This document shows, one piece after another, positions 32,355 through 40,770 of a DNA stretch of 52,354 nt. Position 1 is the stretch's first letter. Each line of letters opens with the position of its first letter. Both the position numbers and the translations under genes were made by a program. The DNA comes from an uncultured Collinsella sp. (GTDB lineage Bacteria > Actinomycetota > Coriobacteriia > Coriobacteriales > Coriobacteriaceae): positions 1 to 52,354 of the forward strand of contig UQTW01000015.1 in assembly GCA_900544115.1 (NCBI GenBank), in the 5' to 3' direction. Below the pieces are notes generated by a model. The model was given only the letters and a program-made list of their open reading frames with translations, was not told the origin of the DNA and made no database searches.

Positions 32355-33197
32355 TTACTCCTCGGTGCTCTCAGCCGTATCGGCCGCAGCATCCTCGGGC
32401 GCCGCTTCGGGCTCCGGTGCGGGGCGCTTCTCGCCACCGTAGGTCACCGTCACCATCGCGGAGCGCAGGATGCGGTCCGCCATGCGGTAGCCCTTCTGGT
32501 ACACGTCGTTGACGGTCTCGTCGTACTGCGATGCGTCCTCGACACGCCCCACGGCCTGGTGCTCGAGCGGATCGAACGCCTCGCCCTTGGGGTCGATGGG
32601 CTCAACGCCCTCGTGCGCAAACACATCGAGCAGCTTGGCATGCACCGCATCAACGCCATCGATGAACTGCTTAAAGTCGTCGGAAAGCTCCTGGCTACGG
32701 GCATGGTCGATTGCACGCTCGATATCGTCAACCACCGGCAACAGCGCGGTGACAAGCTTCTCGGTCGCGCGCTCGCGCTCGGCGATACGCTCGCTGGCGG
32801 TGCGGCGACGGAAGTTCTCCCAGTCGGCCTGCAGACGGGCGGTACGCTCGGTGGCGTCCTTTGCCTTGTCCTCGGCGGCCTTCTGAGCCTCTGCCGCAGC
32901 ATCGAGCTCGCTGCGTACGTCGGCAAGCTCCTTTTGGGCCTGCTCGAACTTAAGCTTAAAGTCGTTGTCGGCGGCTTCCTCACCGGCGCGGATAGCGGCT
33001 TCCACCATCTCGTCCTCGGTCATCGTCGCCTCCTTGTTGGAATCCTCTACCTGGTTCTCGGCAGCCTCGGCGGCCTCGGCCTCGTTGGCCTCGGTATCGT
33101 CGACGGCTTCTACGGGAATCTTCACGTCCTTCTCCTCAGAGTCAACGGGGGCGGCGCCAGCGGCAGCCGCCTCCGTGCGAGCTTTACGGGCGGACAT
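32355..33197 (-). CDS. grpE: Nucleotide exchange factor GrpE
   Basis: The 280-aa protein has an acidic N-terminal ~75 residues, a long coiled-coil (~95-150), and a C-terminal beta domain with PKGEAFDPLEHQAV and NDVYQKGYRMADRILRSAMVTV, the GrpE signature. It releases ADP from DnaK. Its start is 2 nt after the dnaK stop. The N- and C-terminal acidic tails make it longer than usual (~200 aa). Confidence 0.95.
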   Translation of the reverse strand: MSARKARTEAAAAGAAPVDSEEKDVKIPVEAVDDTEANEAEAAEAAENQVEDSNKEATMTEDEMVEAAIRAGEEAADNDFKLKFEQAQKELADVRSELDAAAEAQKAAEDKAKDATERTARLQADWENFRRRTASERIAERERATEKLVTALLPVVDDIERAIDHARSQELSDDFKQFIDGVDAVHAKLLDVFAHEGVEPIDPKGEAFDPLEHQAVGRVEDASQYDETVNDVYQKGYRMADRILRSAMVTVTYGGEKRPAPEPEAAPEDAAADTAESTEE

Positions 33198-33199
33198 GA

Positions 33200-35092
33200 T
33201 TACTTGTCCTCGTCGTCCACAACCTCGTAGTCGGCGTCGACGACGTCATCATCGGCAGGCTGGGCGCCGGCGGCACCGTCGGTCTGCTGCTGAGCGTCGG
33301 CGTAGACAACCTGGGCCAGCTCGTAGGCCACAGACTGCAGGGACTCGCCAGCGGCCTTGATAGCCTCGACGTCAGAGCCCTCGAGCGCCTTCTTGGCGTC
33401 GGCGATAGCAGCCTCGGCCTTGGACTTCACGTCGGCGGAAACCTTGTCGCCCAGCTCGTTGAGAGTCTGCTCGGTGGAGTAGCACAGGCTGTCGGTCTGG
33501 TTGCGGACCTCGACCTCTTCCTTCTGCTTCTTGTCCTCCTCGGCATGAGCCTCGGCGTCCTTGACCATACGATCGACTTCGTCGTCGGACAGAGCGGTGG
33601 AACCGGAAATGGTGATCTGCTGCTCCTTGCCGGTGCCCTTGTCCTTAGCGGAGACCTTGACGATACCGTTGGCGTCGATGTCGAAGGTGACCTCGATCTG
33701 CGGCACGCCGCGGCGGGCAGCCGGGATGCCGGTCAGCTGGAACTTACCGAGCGACTTGTTGTCGCGGGCAAGCTCGCGCTCGCCCTGGAGCACGTTGATC
33801 TCGACGCTGGTCTGGTTGTCGGCAGCGGTGGAGTAGACCTCGGTCTTGGAGGTCGGGATCGTGGTGTTGCGGTCGATCATCTTGGTCATGATGCCGCCCA
33901 TGGTCTCGACGCCCAGCGACAGCGGGGTAACGTCGAGCAGCAGGATGCCCTCGACGTCGCCGGTGAGCACGCCGCCCTGGACGGCAGCGCCGTCGGCAAC
34001 GACCTCGTCGGGGTTCACGGACATGTTGGGCTGCTTGCCGGTCATGGTCTTGACCAGATCCTGGACGGCGGGCATACGGGTGGAGCCGCCGACGAGGATG
34101 ACCTCGGTCAGATCGGAGAGCTTAAGCTTGGCGTCGCGCAGGGCGTTGGTGACAGGCTGCTTGCAGCGCTCGAGCAGGTCGCGGGTGATCTTCTCGAACT
34201 CGGCGCGGGTCAGCGTGTAGTTGAGGTGCAGCGGGCCAGACTGGTTCATGGTGATGAACGGCAGGTTGATGGTGGACTGCTGGGCTGCGGAGAGCTCCTT
34301 CTTGGCGTTCTCGGCGGCCTCCTTCAGACGCTGCAGGGCCATGGGGTCCTGACGCAGGTCGACACCGTTCTCCTGCTGGAACTTATCGGCCATCCAGTCG
34401 ATGACGCGCTGATCCCAGTCGTCGCCGCCCAGGTGGTTGTCGCCCGAGGTGGACAGAACCTCAAACACGCCGTCAGCGAGGTCGAGGATGGAGACGTCGA
34501 AGGTGCCGCCGCCCAGGTCGAAGACCAGAATGCGCTGGTCGGTGCCCTGCTTGTCCAGGCCATAGGCCAGAGCAGCAGCGGTCGGCTCGTTGACGATACG
34601 CTTGACGTTGAGGCCGGCGATCTTACCGGCATCCTTGGTGGCCTGACGCTGGGCGTCGTTGAAGTAGGCCGGGACGGTGATGACGGCGTCGGTGACGGTC
34701 TCGCCCAGATACTTCTCGGCGTCGGCCTTCATCTTTGCGAGCGTCATGGCGCTCACCTGCTCGGCGGTGTAATCCTTGCCCTCGATATCGACGACGGCAC
34801 GGCCACCCTGGCCCTCCTTGACCTCATACGGCACGGTCTTGATCTCGGAGGTGCACTCGGAGTACTTGCGGCCCATGAAGCGCTTGATGGAAAACACGGT
34901 GTTCTTGGGGTTGGTGACAGCCTGGTTCTTAGCGGCCTTACCCACGACGCGGTCGCCGTCGGCACGGAAGCCCACGACAGACGGGGTGGTACGGTCGCCC
35001 TCGGCGTTCACGATAATGGTCGGAGAACCGCCCTCGAGGACGGCCATTGCGGAGTTAGTAGTACCAAGGTCGATACCAAGAATCTTACTCAT
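33200..35092 (-). CDS. dnaK: Chaperone DnaK (Hsp70)
   Basis: The 630-aa protein has N-terminal IGIDLGTTNSAMAVLEGG (shown in part as IDLGTTNS), VFDLGGGTFDVSILD and LVGGSTRMPAVQ in the ATPase domain, the interdomain LLLDVTPLSLG, and a lid ending in an acidic tail (DDDVVDADYEVVDDE). It folds and remodels proteins with DnaJ and GrpE and is the probable co-repressor of HspR. It is the first gene of the heat-shock operon, with a candidate HspR operator 110 bp upstream. Confidence 0.98.
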   Translation of the reverse strand: MSKILGIDLGTTNSAMAVLEGGSPTIIVNAEGDRTTPSVVGFRADGDRVVGKAAKNQAVTNPKNTVFSIKRFMGRKYSECTSEIKTVPYEVKEGQGGRAVVDIEGKDYTAEQVSAMTLAKMKADAEKYLGETVTDAVITVPAYFNDAQRQATKDAGKIAGLNVKRIVNEPTAAALAYGLDKQGTDQRILVFDLGGGTFDVSILDLADGVFEVLSTSGDNHLGGDDWDQRVIDWMADKFQQENGVDLRQDPMALQRLKEAAENAKKELSAAQQSTINLPFITMNQSGPLHLNYTLTRAEFEKITRDLLERCKQPVTNALRDAKLKLSDLTEVILVGGSTRMPAVQDLVKTMTGKQPNMSVNPDEVVADGAAVQGGVLTGDVEGILLLDVTPLSLGVETMGGIMTKMIDRNTTIPTSKTEVYSTAADNQTSVEINVLQGERELARDNKSLGKFQLTGIPAARRGVPQIEVTFDIDANGIVKVSAKDKGTGKEQQITISGSTALSDDEVDRMVKDAEAHAEEDKKQKEEVEVRNQTDSLCYSTEQTLNELGDKVSADVKSKAEAAIADAKKALEGSDVEAIKAAGESLQSVAYELAQVVYADAQQQTDGAAGAQPADDDVVDADYEVVDDEDK

Positions 35093-35193
35093 TAGAAATT
35101 CCCTCTCTCTTTTGCGTTCGCGCCGCCTCGACGGTCTGTCGTGTGGCGCTTCGGCTTGTCTTTCAGGATGTAGTGTATCCCCTTATGGGCCGG

Positions 35194-35228
35194 AATATAC
35201 AAAATCTAAGTCAATTCATATAAGATTT
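35194..35228 (-). promoter_or_regulatory. dnaK promoter with candidate HspR operator
   Basis: 35202-35228 is AAATCTAAGTC-N5-ATATAAGATTT, the same as the site before clpB except for the 5-bp centre. On the gene strand TATATT (rc of 35194-35199) is a fitting -10 just downstream, so binding would cover the -35 region. Confidence 0.78.
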
Positions 35229-35635
35229 CTTATTGCTGAGAGTTTAGGTTCTCAAATGTGCAGGTAGATGCACTGTTTGAGTTCTCGGCAGATCTATTGA
35301 GATCTATGTAGAGATGGCTGAGGTTTGGGCTTGGGAGCGCACATGGCGGCCCCGGGCTTCCCTGGGGAAAGTTCGACCCGTTTTTCGGCCAAATAATGGG
35401 ATGCGCTTTCCACAAGCACGCTCAATCGCCCTATATTTCAAGTCACCTATAGCTAACATTTGCGCAGCTCAACGGCCCCACCTGCGCGTTTTTTAGTAAA
35501 CCTTGGCATACTCGGCGAACGGTATGAAGATGCCGGCCAGAGGGTATTGCAAACGGTCGCTCCCGTGGTATGTTTTTGCCCGAATCAAACCGGCGCGCAT
35601 CGCCTGTAGCGTCGGTCAACAGAGAGGAAACTACC
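35229..35635. other. Non-coding region between dnaK and the ferredoxin gene
   Basis: It holds no gene. 35251-35281 is a dyad (CTCAAA-TG-TGCA, 6-nt loop, TGCA-CTG-TTTGAG) of unknown role. GAGATCTAT-type direct repeats lie near 35290-35310. A third, short motif array lies at 35366-35411. The ferredoxin promoter must lie in the right part. Confidence 0.6.
35366..35411. repeat. Pair of alternating 14-bp motifs (third locus)
   Basis: GGAAAGTTCGACCC (35366-35379, minus) and GGGATGCGCTTTCC (35398-35411, plus) are 32 bp apart. The 18-nt spacer GTTTTTCGGCCAAATAAT is close to the reverse complement of the spacer at 231-248. It is a single unit of the longer arrays at 125-262 and 10789-10987. Confidence 0.75.
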
Positions 35636-35821
35636 ATGGCTCATCCCGTAATTGATGCCGACGAGTGCATCGCTTGTGGCGTTTGCGTCGACTCCTGCCC
35701 CGCTGGCGTTCTGGAGCTCCAGGACGTCGCTACCGTCGCTGACGAGGACTCCTGCGTCGCCTGTGGCGCTTGCCAGGACGCTTGCCCCGCCGGCGCGATC
35801 ACCGAGATCGTCGAGGAGTAA
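35636..35821 (+). CDS. 2[4Fe-4S] ferredoxin
   Basis: The 61-aa protein has two cluster motifs, CIACGVCVDSCPAG and CVACGACQDACPAG, an acidic low-potential ferredoxin of the clostridial type. It carries electrons for anaerobic redox enzymes, possibly the flavin/Fe-S oxidoreductase at 15198-17975 or a hydrogenase. GAGAGG lies 8 nt before ATG 35636. Confidence 0.97.
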   Translation: MAHPVIDADECIACGVCVDSCPAGVLELQDVATVADEDSCVACGACQDACPAGAITEIVEE

Positions 35822-35864
35822 CAACTCCCCCCACTTGCACACTCACAAGTACACCGTGCACAAA

Positions 35865-35902
35865 AAGGAGGCCTCCGCATCGCCGCGGAGGTCTCCTTTT
35901 GC
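35865..35902. terminator. Bidirectional terminator
   Basis: AAAAGGAGGCCTCCGC pairs with GCGGAGGTCTCCTTTT (one mismatch). T tracts occur on both strands. It separates the ferredoxin (+) from the niaR end (-). Confidence 0.88.
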
Positions 35903-35909
35903 ATGTGTT

Positions 35910-36455
35910 CTAGGACAAATCATCCTCGTAGGGCATTAAATCGGCAAGGTAGCCCTTTTCCTTGAGCATGGTCTCGATCTCGTCGAGGGTTTGCTCATCC
36001 TCTGCCGCAATGCGATGGAAGTGGTAACCACTCGTCACCGTTAGTAGCGGAAAGCTCTTGCCGCTCTCGATATCGTGCAGGTAGCGCTCAACATCGCGAC
36101 GATTGCGAATGTCCAGGTCGGCCGTGATCTTACCGTACACGCGGTGATTGACGATCACGTTGAGCACGGCGCCTCCGGCGTCGACGATACTCGTGAGCTC
36201 ATCGCCTGCCTGCTCCACGCTGTGGCGAACCTTGACCAAGCGCGTGGGCACGGCGGGGCTGCTGGGGGCCTCCTGCAGCACGTAGCCGCGATTGGTCGCC
36301 ACGATATCGTGCCCATCGGCGCGCAGCAGGGCAATGTCCTGAACCACGACCTGACGGCTCACGCCAACCTCGCGGGCAAGCGCGCTGCCCGAAACGGGCC
36401 CCGTGGCTCCCTCGAGCACGCCCATGATGGCACGGCGACGCTCGCGGGCGTCCAT
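35910..36455 (-). CDS. niaR: NAD biosynthesis repressor NiaR (HTH + 3H domain)
   Basis: The 181-aa protein has an N-terminal HTH_11 domain (LAREVGVSRQVVVQDIALLRADG) and a C-terminal 3H domain with three conserved His regions (VRHSVEQ, VNHRVYG, SGYHFHRI). NiaR senses nicotinic acid and represses NAD genes. Its ATG overlaps the nadC stop by one base (TAATG). It is the last gene of nadABC-niaR; its likely target is the palindrome at 39818-39861. Confidence 0.92.
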   Translation of the reverse strand: MDARERRRAIMGVLEGATGPVSGSALAREVGVSRQVVVQDIALLRADGHDIVATNRGYVLQEAPSSPAVPTRLVKVRHSVEQAGDELTSIVDAGGAVLNVIVNHRVYGKITADLDIRNRRDVERYLHDIESGKSFPLLTVTSGYHFHRIAAEDEQTLDEIETMLKEKGYLADLMPYEDDLS

Positions 36456-37315
36456 TATTTACCGTCCAGCAGACGCAGGTGCTTAAGCGAGAGGTCGAGG
36501 ATCGGCGCGGAGTGCGTCAGGGCGCCCGAGCTAATGTAGTCGACGCCCAGATCAGCCAGGGCGCGGATATTGCTGGCATCCACATTGCCCGAACACTCGG
36601 TCTTGGCACGACCGGCGATAAGCTCAATCGCGGCGGCCATGTCGTCATGGGTCATGTTGTCGAACATGATAATGTCAGCACCGGCCTCCACGGCTTCGCG
36701 TACCATGTCCAGGTTCTCGCACTCAATCTCGACCGTCGTGGTAAACGACGCGTGGGCGCGCGCCATCTCGATCGCGCGCGTCACGCCACCGGCGGCATCG
36801 ATGTGGTTGTCCTTGAGCATGACGGCTGTCGACAGGTTGTAGCGATGGTTGCTGCCGCCGCCGATCTCAACCGCCGCCTTCTCGAAAACGCGCATGCCCG
36901 GCGTGGTCTTGCGTGTGTCGACAAGCACGGTCTTGGTACCCTCGAGCGCCGCTGCCATTCTGTGCGTATAGGTAGCGATACCGCTCATGCGCTGCAGGTA
37001 GTTGAGCGCCACGCGCTCGCCCGAAAGCAGCACGCGCGCATCGCCGCGCACCTGGCCCACGTGGTCGCCGGCGTGCACCTTGTCACCGTCGGCAACATCA
37101 AACAGCACCGAGCTCTGCGAATCCAGCAGCTCAAAGGTGCGGGCGAACACATCCAAGCCCGCGATGATGCCATCGGCCTTGGCGATGAGCTCCACCGTGG
37201 CGGGGCGCGCCGTGGGGCACACGCTCGCCGTGCTCACGTCCTCAAACGTAATGTCCTCGCGTAGAGCCTGCAGAATCAGATCATCGACGACGAGCTTCAT
37301 GGTAATGGGATTCAT
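36455..37315 (-). CDS. nadC: Quinolinate phosphoribosyltransferase (carboxylating)
   Basis: The 286-aa enzyme converts quinolinate and PRPP to nicotinate mononucleotide. The family motifs are ERVALNYLQRMSGIAT, VDTRKTTPGMR, GGGSNHRYNLS, KDNHIDAAGG and EIECENLD. GAGGAG lies before ATG 37315, which is 3 nt from the nadB stop. Confidence 0.97.
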   Translation of the reverse strand: MNPITMKLVVDDLILQALREDITFEDVSTASVCPTARPATVELIAKADGIIAGLDVFARTFELLDSQSSVLFDVADGDKVHAGDHVGQVRGDARVLLSGERVALNYLQRMSGIATYTHRMAAALEGTKTVLVDTRKTTPGMRVFEKAAVEIGGGSNHRYNLSTAVMLKDNHIDAAGGVTRAIEMARAHASFTTTVEIECENLDMVREAVEAGADIIMFDNMTHDDMAAAIELIAGRAKTECSGNVDASNIRALADLGVDYISSGALTHSAPILDLSLKHLRLLDGK

Positions 37316-37318
37316 GGT

Positions 37319-38695
37319 CTACTCCTCCACGGCCTGCGTGCCGGCGGCACGGGCCAAATCATCGATTGCCAGGGAGTCGGCGCTCAGGGCGCGATGACGC
37401 CCGTCGAGCGCGGGCTCGCCCGCCTGCTCCACGGCAAGCGACTCGCCGGTGCGCATGCACCACGCGGCGCGACGACCCCAGACCAGCGCCTCGAGCAGGC
37501 TGTTTGATGCAAGGCGATTCTTGCCGTGAACGCCGTTGCAGGCCGTCTCACCGGCTGCGTAGAGCTCGGGCATCGAGGTGCGGCCGTCCTTGTCGACCCA
37601 CACGCCGCCCATAAAGTAGTGCTGCGTAGGCGTAACGGGGATGGGCTCGTCCAAGATGTCGCGGCCGTCCTCCAAGCAGCGTGCGCGAATGTTGGCAAAG
37701 TGCCCGGTCACTACATCGCGCTCGACGGGGGCAAAGCTCAGCCACTCGTGCTCAGTACCGTCCTGCTTCATCTGCTCGCGAATAGCGGCAGCGACCACAT
37801 CGCGCGGCTGAAGCTCGTCGGTAAAGCGCTCACCGGCGGCGTTGAGCAAAATCGCGCCCTCGCCGCGGCAGCTCTCGCTGATCAGGAAGGTGCGGCCTGG
37901 CTGCGGCGAGAACAGTCCCGTGGGGTGGATCTGCACGTAGTCCAGGTGCTCCATCTTAATGCCATGCTCCTGAGCGATGTAGCAGGCATCGCCCGTGAGC
38001 TGCGGATAGTTGGTCGAGTGGTCGTATACGCCGCCGATGCCGCCCGTTGCCCACAGCGTGTGACGGGCATGGATCTTAAACGGCTCGCCGGCATGCGCGC
38101 CCTCGGCGGCATTTACCAGCTCGTCGGCGGGACGAACCGAGTTGTCCTCGTCCACGGGAACGGCGACGACACCGGCACACACCGTGGCGCCGTCACGCTC
38201 GCCCGTCAGGATGTCGGTCATGGCCACGTGCTCCAAAATCTGCACGTTATCCAGTTTGCGAACGGCCTGAAGCAGCTTGGTCGTAATCTCCTTGCCCGTA
38301 ATGTCGGCATGGAAGGCAATGCGCGGACGGCTGTGCGCGCCCTCGCGGGTAAAGTCGAGGCCGCCATCGGCCTTGCGCTCAAAATCCACGCCCATCGCTA
38401 GCAGGTCGTTGATGACCGAGCGGCTCGAGCGGATCATGATGTCGACGCTCTCGCGGCGGTTCTCGTAATGGCCGGCGTGCATGGTGTCCTCAAAGAAGGC
38501 ATCGTAGTCCGAGCCCTCGGGCAGCACGCAAATGCCGCCCTGCGCGAGCATCGAATCGCACTCGTCGACAGCGCCCTTGGAGAGCATGATCACGCGCATG
38601 CTCGTCGGCAGGTTGAGAGCCGCATACAGGCCCGCTACACCGCAGCCGGCAATAACGACGTCGCACTCCATATCGGGGTATTGCTTGGTTTCCAC
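37319..38695 (-). CDS. nadB: L-aspartate oxidase
   Basis: The ~458-aa flavoprotein oxidises L-aspartate to iminoaspartate. It has the FAD motif IAGCGVAGLYAALNL at the N-terminus, ESCRGEGAILLNAAGERF, and the C-terminal GVHGKNRLASNSLLEALVWG. The GTG at 38695 is the likely start: GGGAGAGG lies 6 nt before it. A longer frame from ATG 38722 is less well supported. A small hairpin (38721-38739) fills the gap after nadA. Confidence 0.95.
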   Translation of the reverse strand: METKQYPDMECDVVIAGCGVAGLYAALNLPTSMRVIMLSKGAVDECDSMLAQGGICVLPEGSDYDAFFEDTMHAGHYENRRESVDIMIRSSRSVINDLLAMGVDFERKADGGLDFTREGAHSRPRIAFHADITGKEITTKLLQAVRKLDNVQILEHVAMTDILTGERDGATVCAGVVAVPVDEDNSVRPADELVNAAEGAHAGEPFKIHARHTLWATGGIGGVYDHSTNYPQLTGDACYIAQEHGIKMEHLDYVQIHPTGLFSPQPGRTFLISESCRGEGAILLNAAGERFTDELQPRDVVAAAIREQMKQDGTEHEWLSFAPVERDVVTGHFANIRARCLEDGRDILDEPIPVTPTQHYFMGGVWVDKDGRTSMPELYAAGETACNGVHGKNRLASNSLLEALVWGRRAAWCMRTGESLAVEQAGEPALDGRHRALSADSLAIDDLARAAGTQAVEE

Positions 38696-38720
38696 AGGAA
38701 TCCTCTCCCTTGAATGTGAC

Positions 38721-38739
38721 ATAAGGGACCGTCCCTCAT
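38721..38739. repeat. Small GGGAC palindrome between nadA and nadB
   Basis: ATAAGGGAC-CGTCCCTCAT lies in the 55-nt gap between the nadA stop and the nadB start. It has the GGGAC core seen in other palindromes of the window. Confidence 0.55.
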
Positions 38740-38750
38740 GCCGCATTGTT

Positions 38751-39776
38751 CTAGCGCGCTGCGTACTCGAGCATGCGGTCGAGCGTGAGCTTGGCCTGAT
38801 CGGCGGCCTTGTCCGACACGCCAATCTGCACCTCGCCCTCACCCGTCTCCAGGCAGCGCACGAGCTTTTCGAGCGTGATGAGATCCATGTTGACGCAGGT
38901 GGGCTGCACCGCGGGGAAGTAGAACTTCTTGCCGGTGCCCTGGCAGCGGCGCTCGAGCTCGTAGAGCACGCCGCGGACCGTCACGATGATGAACTCGCTC
39001 GCGTCGGACTCCTCGGCGTACTTGATGATGCCGGCGGTGGAGCCGATGTAGTCGGCCTCGGCCAAAACGTCGGCCTTGCACTCAGGATGCGCCAGCACGA
39101 GCGCGTCGGGGTGGGTCTCCGTCGCGTCGACGATCTGCTCGACGGTGATGATGTGATGGCGCGGGCAGTAGCCGTTGTTGAGAATGACGTGCTTTTGCGG
39201 CACCTGCTCGGCTACGAAGCGGCCGAGGTTTTGGTCGGGAATGAACAAGATGTGCTGCTGCGGCAGCTCGGAGACGATCTTGACGGCGTTTGAGCTGGTA
39301 ACGCACACGTCACTCCAGCTCTTGATCTCGACCGTGGAGTTGACGTAGCAGACCACGGCCAGGTCGTCGCCGTACTCGGCGCGCGCCGCATCGACCGTCT
39401 CGCGCTTGACCATGTGCGCCATGGGACAGTCCGCGCCCGGCTCGGGCAGCAGCACGGTCTTGGTGGGATTGAGCAGCTTGGCGCTCTCGCCCATAAACTC
39501 CACGCCGCACAGCACGATGGTCTGCTGCGGCAGGCTCTTGGCAAGCTTTGCCAGGTAGAAGCTGTCGCCGACGTAATCGGCCACAGCCTGAACCTCGGGC
39601 GCCACGTAATAGTGCGCCAGGATCACCGCGTCGCGTTGGGTTTTAAGTTGCTGAATGGCCTCGACGAGCTCTGCGGGCACCAGTGCCGCGCGCTCCGTTG
39701 CCGTCGTTGCCGATGCTAGGCCGGCCGCGATATCGCGTGCAAGCTCCGACGCATCCATGTTCGCGCTCTGTGCCAT
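38751..39776 (-). CDS. nadA: Quinolinate synthase
   Basis: The 341-aa [4Fe-4S] enzyme condenses iminoaspartate with dihydroxyacetone phosphate. It contains AVILAHYYVAPEVQ, CGVEFMGESAKLLNP, LPEPGADCPMA, LAHPECKADV and FYFPAVQPTC; the expected cluster cysteines are in CGVEFM, HPEC and PTC. ATG 39776 is preferred over TTG 39779, as AGAGGGG sits 5-6 nt upstream. It is first in the NAD operon. Confidence 0.96.
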   Translation of the reverse strand: MAQSANMDASELARDIAAGLASATTATERAALVPAELVEAIQQLKTQRDAVILAHYYVAPEVQAVADYVGDSFYLAKLAKSLPQQTIVLCGVEFMGESAKLLNPTKTVLLPEPGADCPMAHMVKRETVDAARAEYGDDLAVVCYVNSTVEIKSWSDVCVTSSNAVKIVSELPQQHILFIPDQNLGRFVAEQVPQKHVILNNGYCPRHHIITVEQIVDATETHPDALVLAHPECKADVLAEADYIGSTAGIIKYAEESDASEFIIVTVRGVLYELERRCQGTGKKFYFPAVQPTCVNMDLITLEKLVRCLETGEGEVQIGVSDKAADQAKLTLDRMLEYAAR

Positions 39777-39811
39777 CAAGGCCCCTCTCTTTTGGCAAAT
39801 CTTGGGGCTTT

Positions 39812-39861
39812 AGTATGACACCTAGGTTTACAGCTGACAAGACAGCTGTAAACCTAGGTGT
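39812..39861 (-). promoter_or_regulatory. nadA promoter overlapped by 19-bp-arm palindrome (candidate NiaR operator)
   Basis: The arms 39818-39836 and 39843-39861 are perfectly complementary, with core TTTACAGCTG and loop ACAAGA. On the minus strand -35 TTGTCA (rc of 39835-39840) and -10 CATACT (rc of 39812-39817) are separated by exactly 17 bp and lie on the repeat. A repressor bound here would block the NAD operon; NiaR is the obvious candidate. Confidence 0.8.
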
Positions 39862-39983
39862 AAAGTTGAAATAAAGATTCAATCATGCGGCAGGTCCATT
39901 TTCGAACTGGCAAGCTGAGGACAGCCGAAAATGGACCCGCCCCATGATTCGGGCAGCCCGTTTTGTCCTGAACCAAGGGGCAG

Positions 39984-40190
39984 TGGTCAAAAAGGGCCAA
40001 ATATGAGTACTGTCACCAAATTAGTAGCATCGATTTTCCGGTCCAGAGCAGCAAAATCGCCTTGTTTGGAGCCCGATCGCGACTCTGAAGAACGAAAATC
40101 GATGCACTTTTGGCCTCTGGCACCGATTTTTGAGGCCATTTGGCTGCCACCAAACTGGTAACAGTACTCATATTTGGCCCTTTTTGACCA
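39984..40190. mobile_element. MITE-like 207-bp palindromic element
   Basis: The ends carry 30-bp perfect inverted repeats (39984-40013 and 40161-40190) starting TGGTCAAAAAGGGCC. The inside pairs as well: GCATCGATTTT (40027-40037) with AAAATCGATGC (40095-40105), and GGCCTC with GAGGCC. It encodes no plausible protein. I see no clear target duplication. Transposase-less mobile element is an inference. Confidence 0.7.
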
Positions 40191-40339
40191 CCGGGTTTCC
40201 GGCAGGCCCCAAAAGCGGGCCCGAATCGCTCGATCCGGGCCCGCTGGGGGTAGCGAGCACAATCGAGGTGTAAGAAGCAAGAGAGGGCCATCGCCTAGAA
40301 TCGTCAGCGCCTAGATATTCAACGAGAGGAAAGACAATG

Positions 40340-40727
40340 GTCCGCAGCGACATGCTACCCCAGCCGGACCGGGGGCTCGGCCTCGACCGGCCCCAGACCG
40401 AGGCATTTCACCGACGAGTTCAAGAGGAAGATAGTCGATCTCCACAACGCCGGAAAGCCCAGGCGCGAGGCCATGGACGAGTGCGACCTCGACAAGAGCA
40501 CCGTGGAGAGGCGGGTCAAGTCGATAAACGAGACCGGCTCGCCGCGCGCCGCCGACAACCGCACGCCCGAGTAGAACCGGATCCTGGAGCCCGAGCGCGA
40601 GAACCGCAGGCTCCGGATGGAGGTCAACGTCTTAAGACGAGCGGCGCCAGCATACGCTCGGAAGTCAGGGCCATGGCGGCCAACGGGGGGCCGCTGCCCC
40701 ATATCGGCGCAGCGCTGGCATCGAGGC
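40340..40727 (+). pseudogene. Remnant of IS3-type transposase orfA/orfB start
   Basis: A frame reads RHFTDEFKRKIVDL, then STVERRVKSINETGS, an in-frame TAG at 40572-40574, then ENRRLRMEVNVLRRAA, i.e. an OrfA with helix-turn-helix and leucine zipper. A degraded orfB beginning (MAANGGPLPHIGAAL) follows and is cut off at the left end of the 40730-42038 IS. It is a dead element into which a second IS was inserted. Confidence 0.7.
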
Positions 40728-40770
40728 CTTCTGACCTGTGTCAAGATTTCGGACACGCATGCTCGAGAAA

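Noticed and set aside
39984..40291. Small open frames inside the palindromic element
   Set aside because: They arise from the inverted repeats, lack ribosome sites and show no protein-like pattern.
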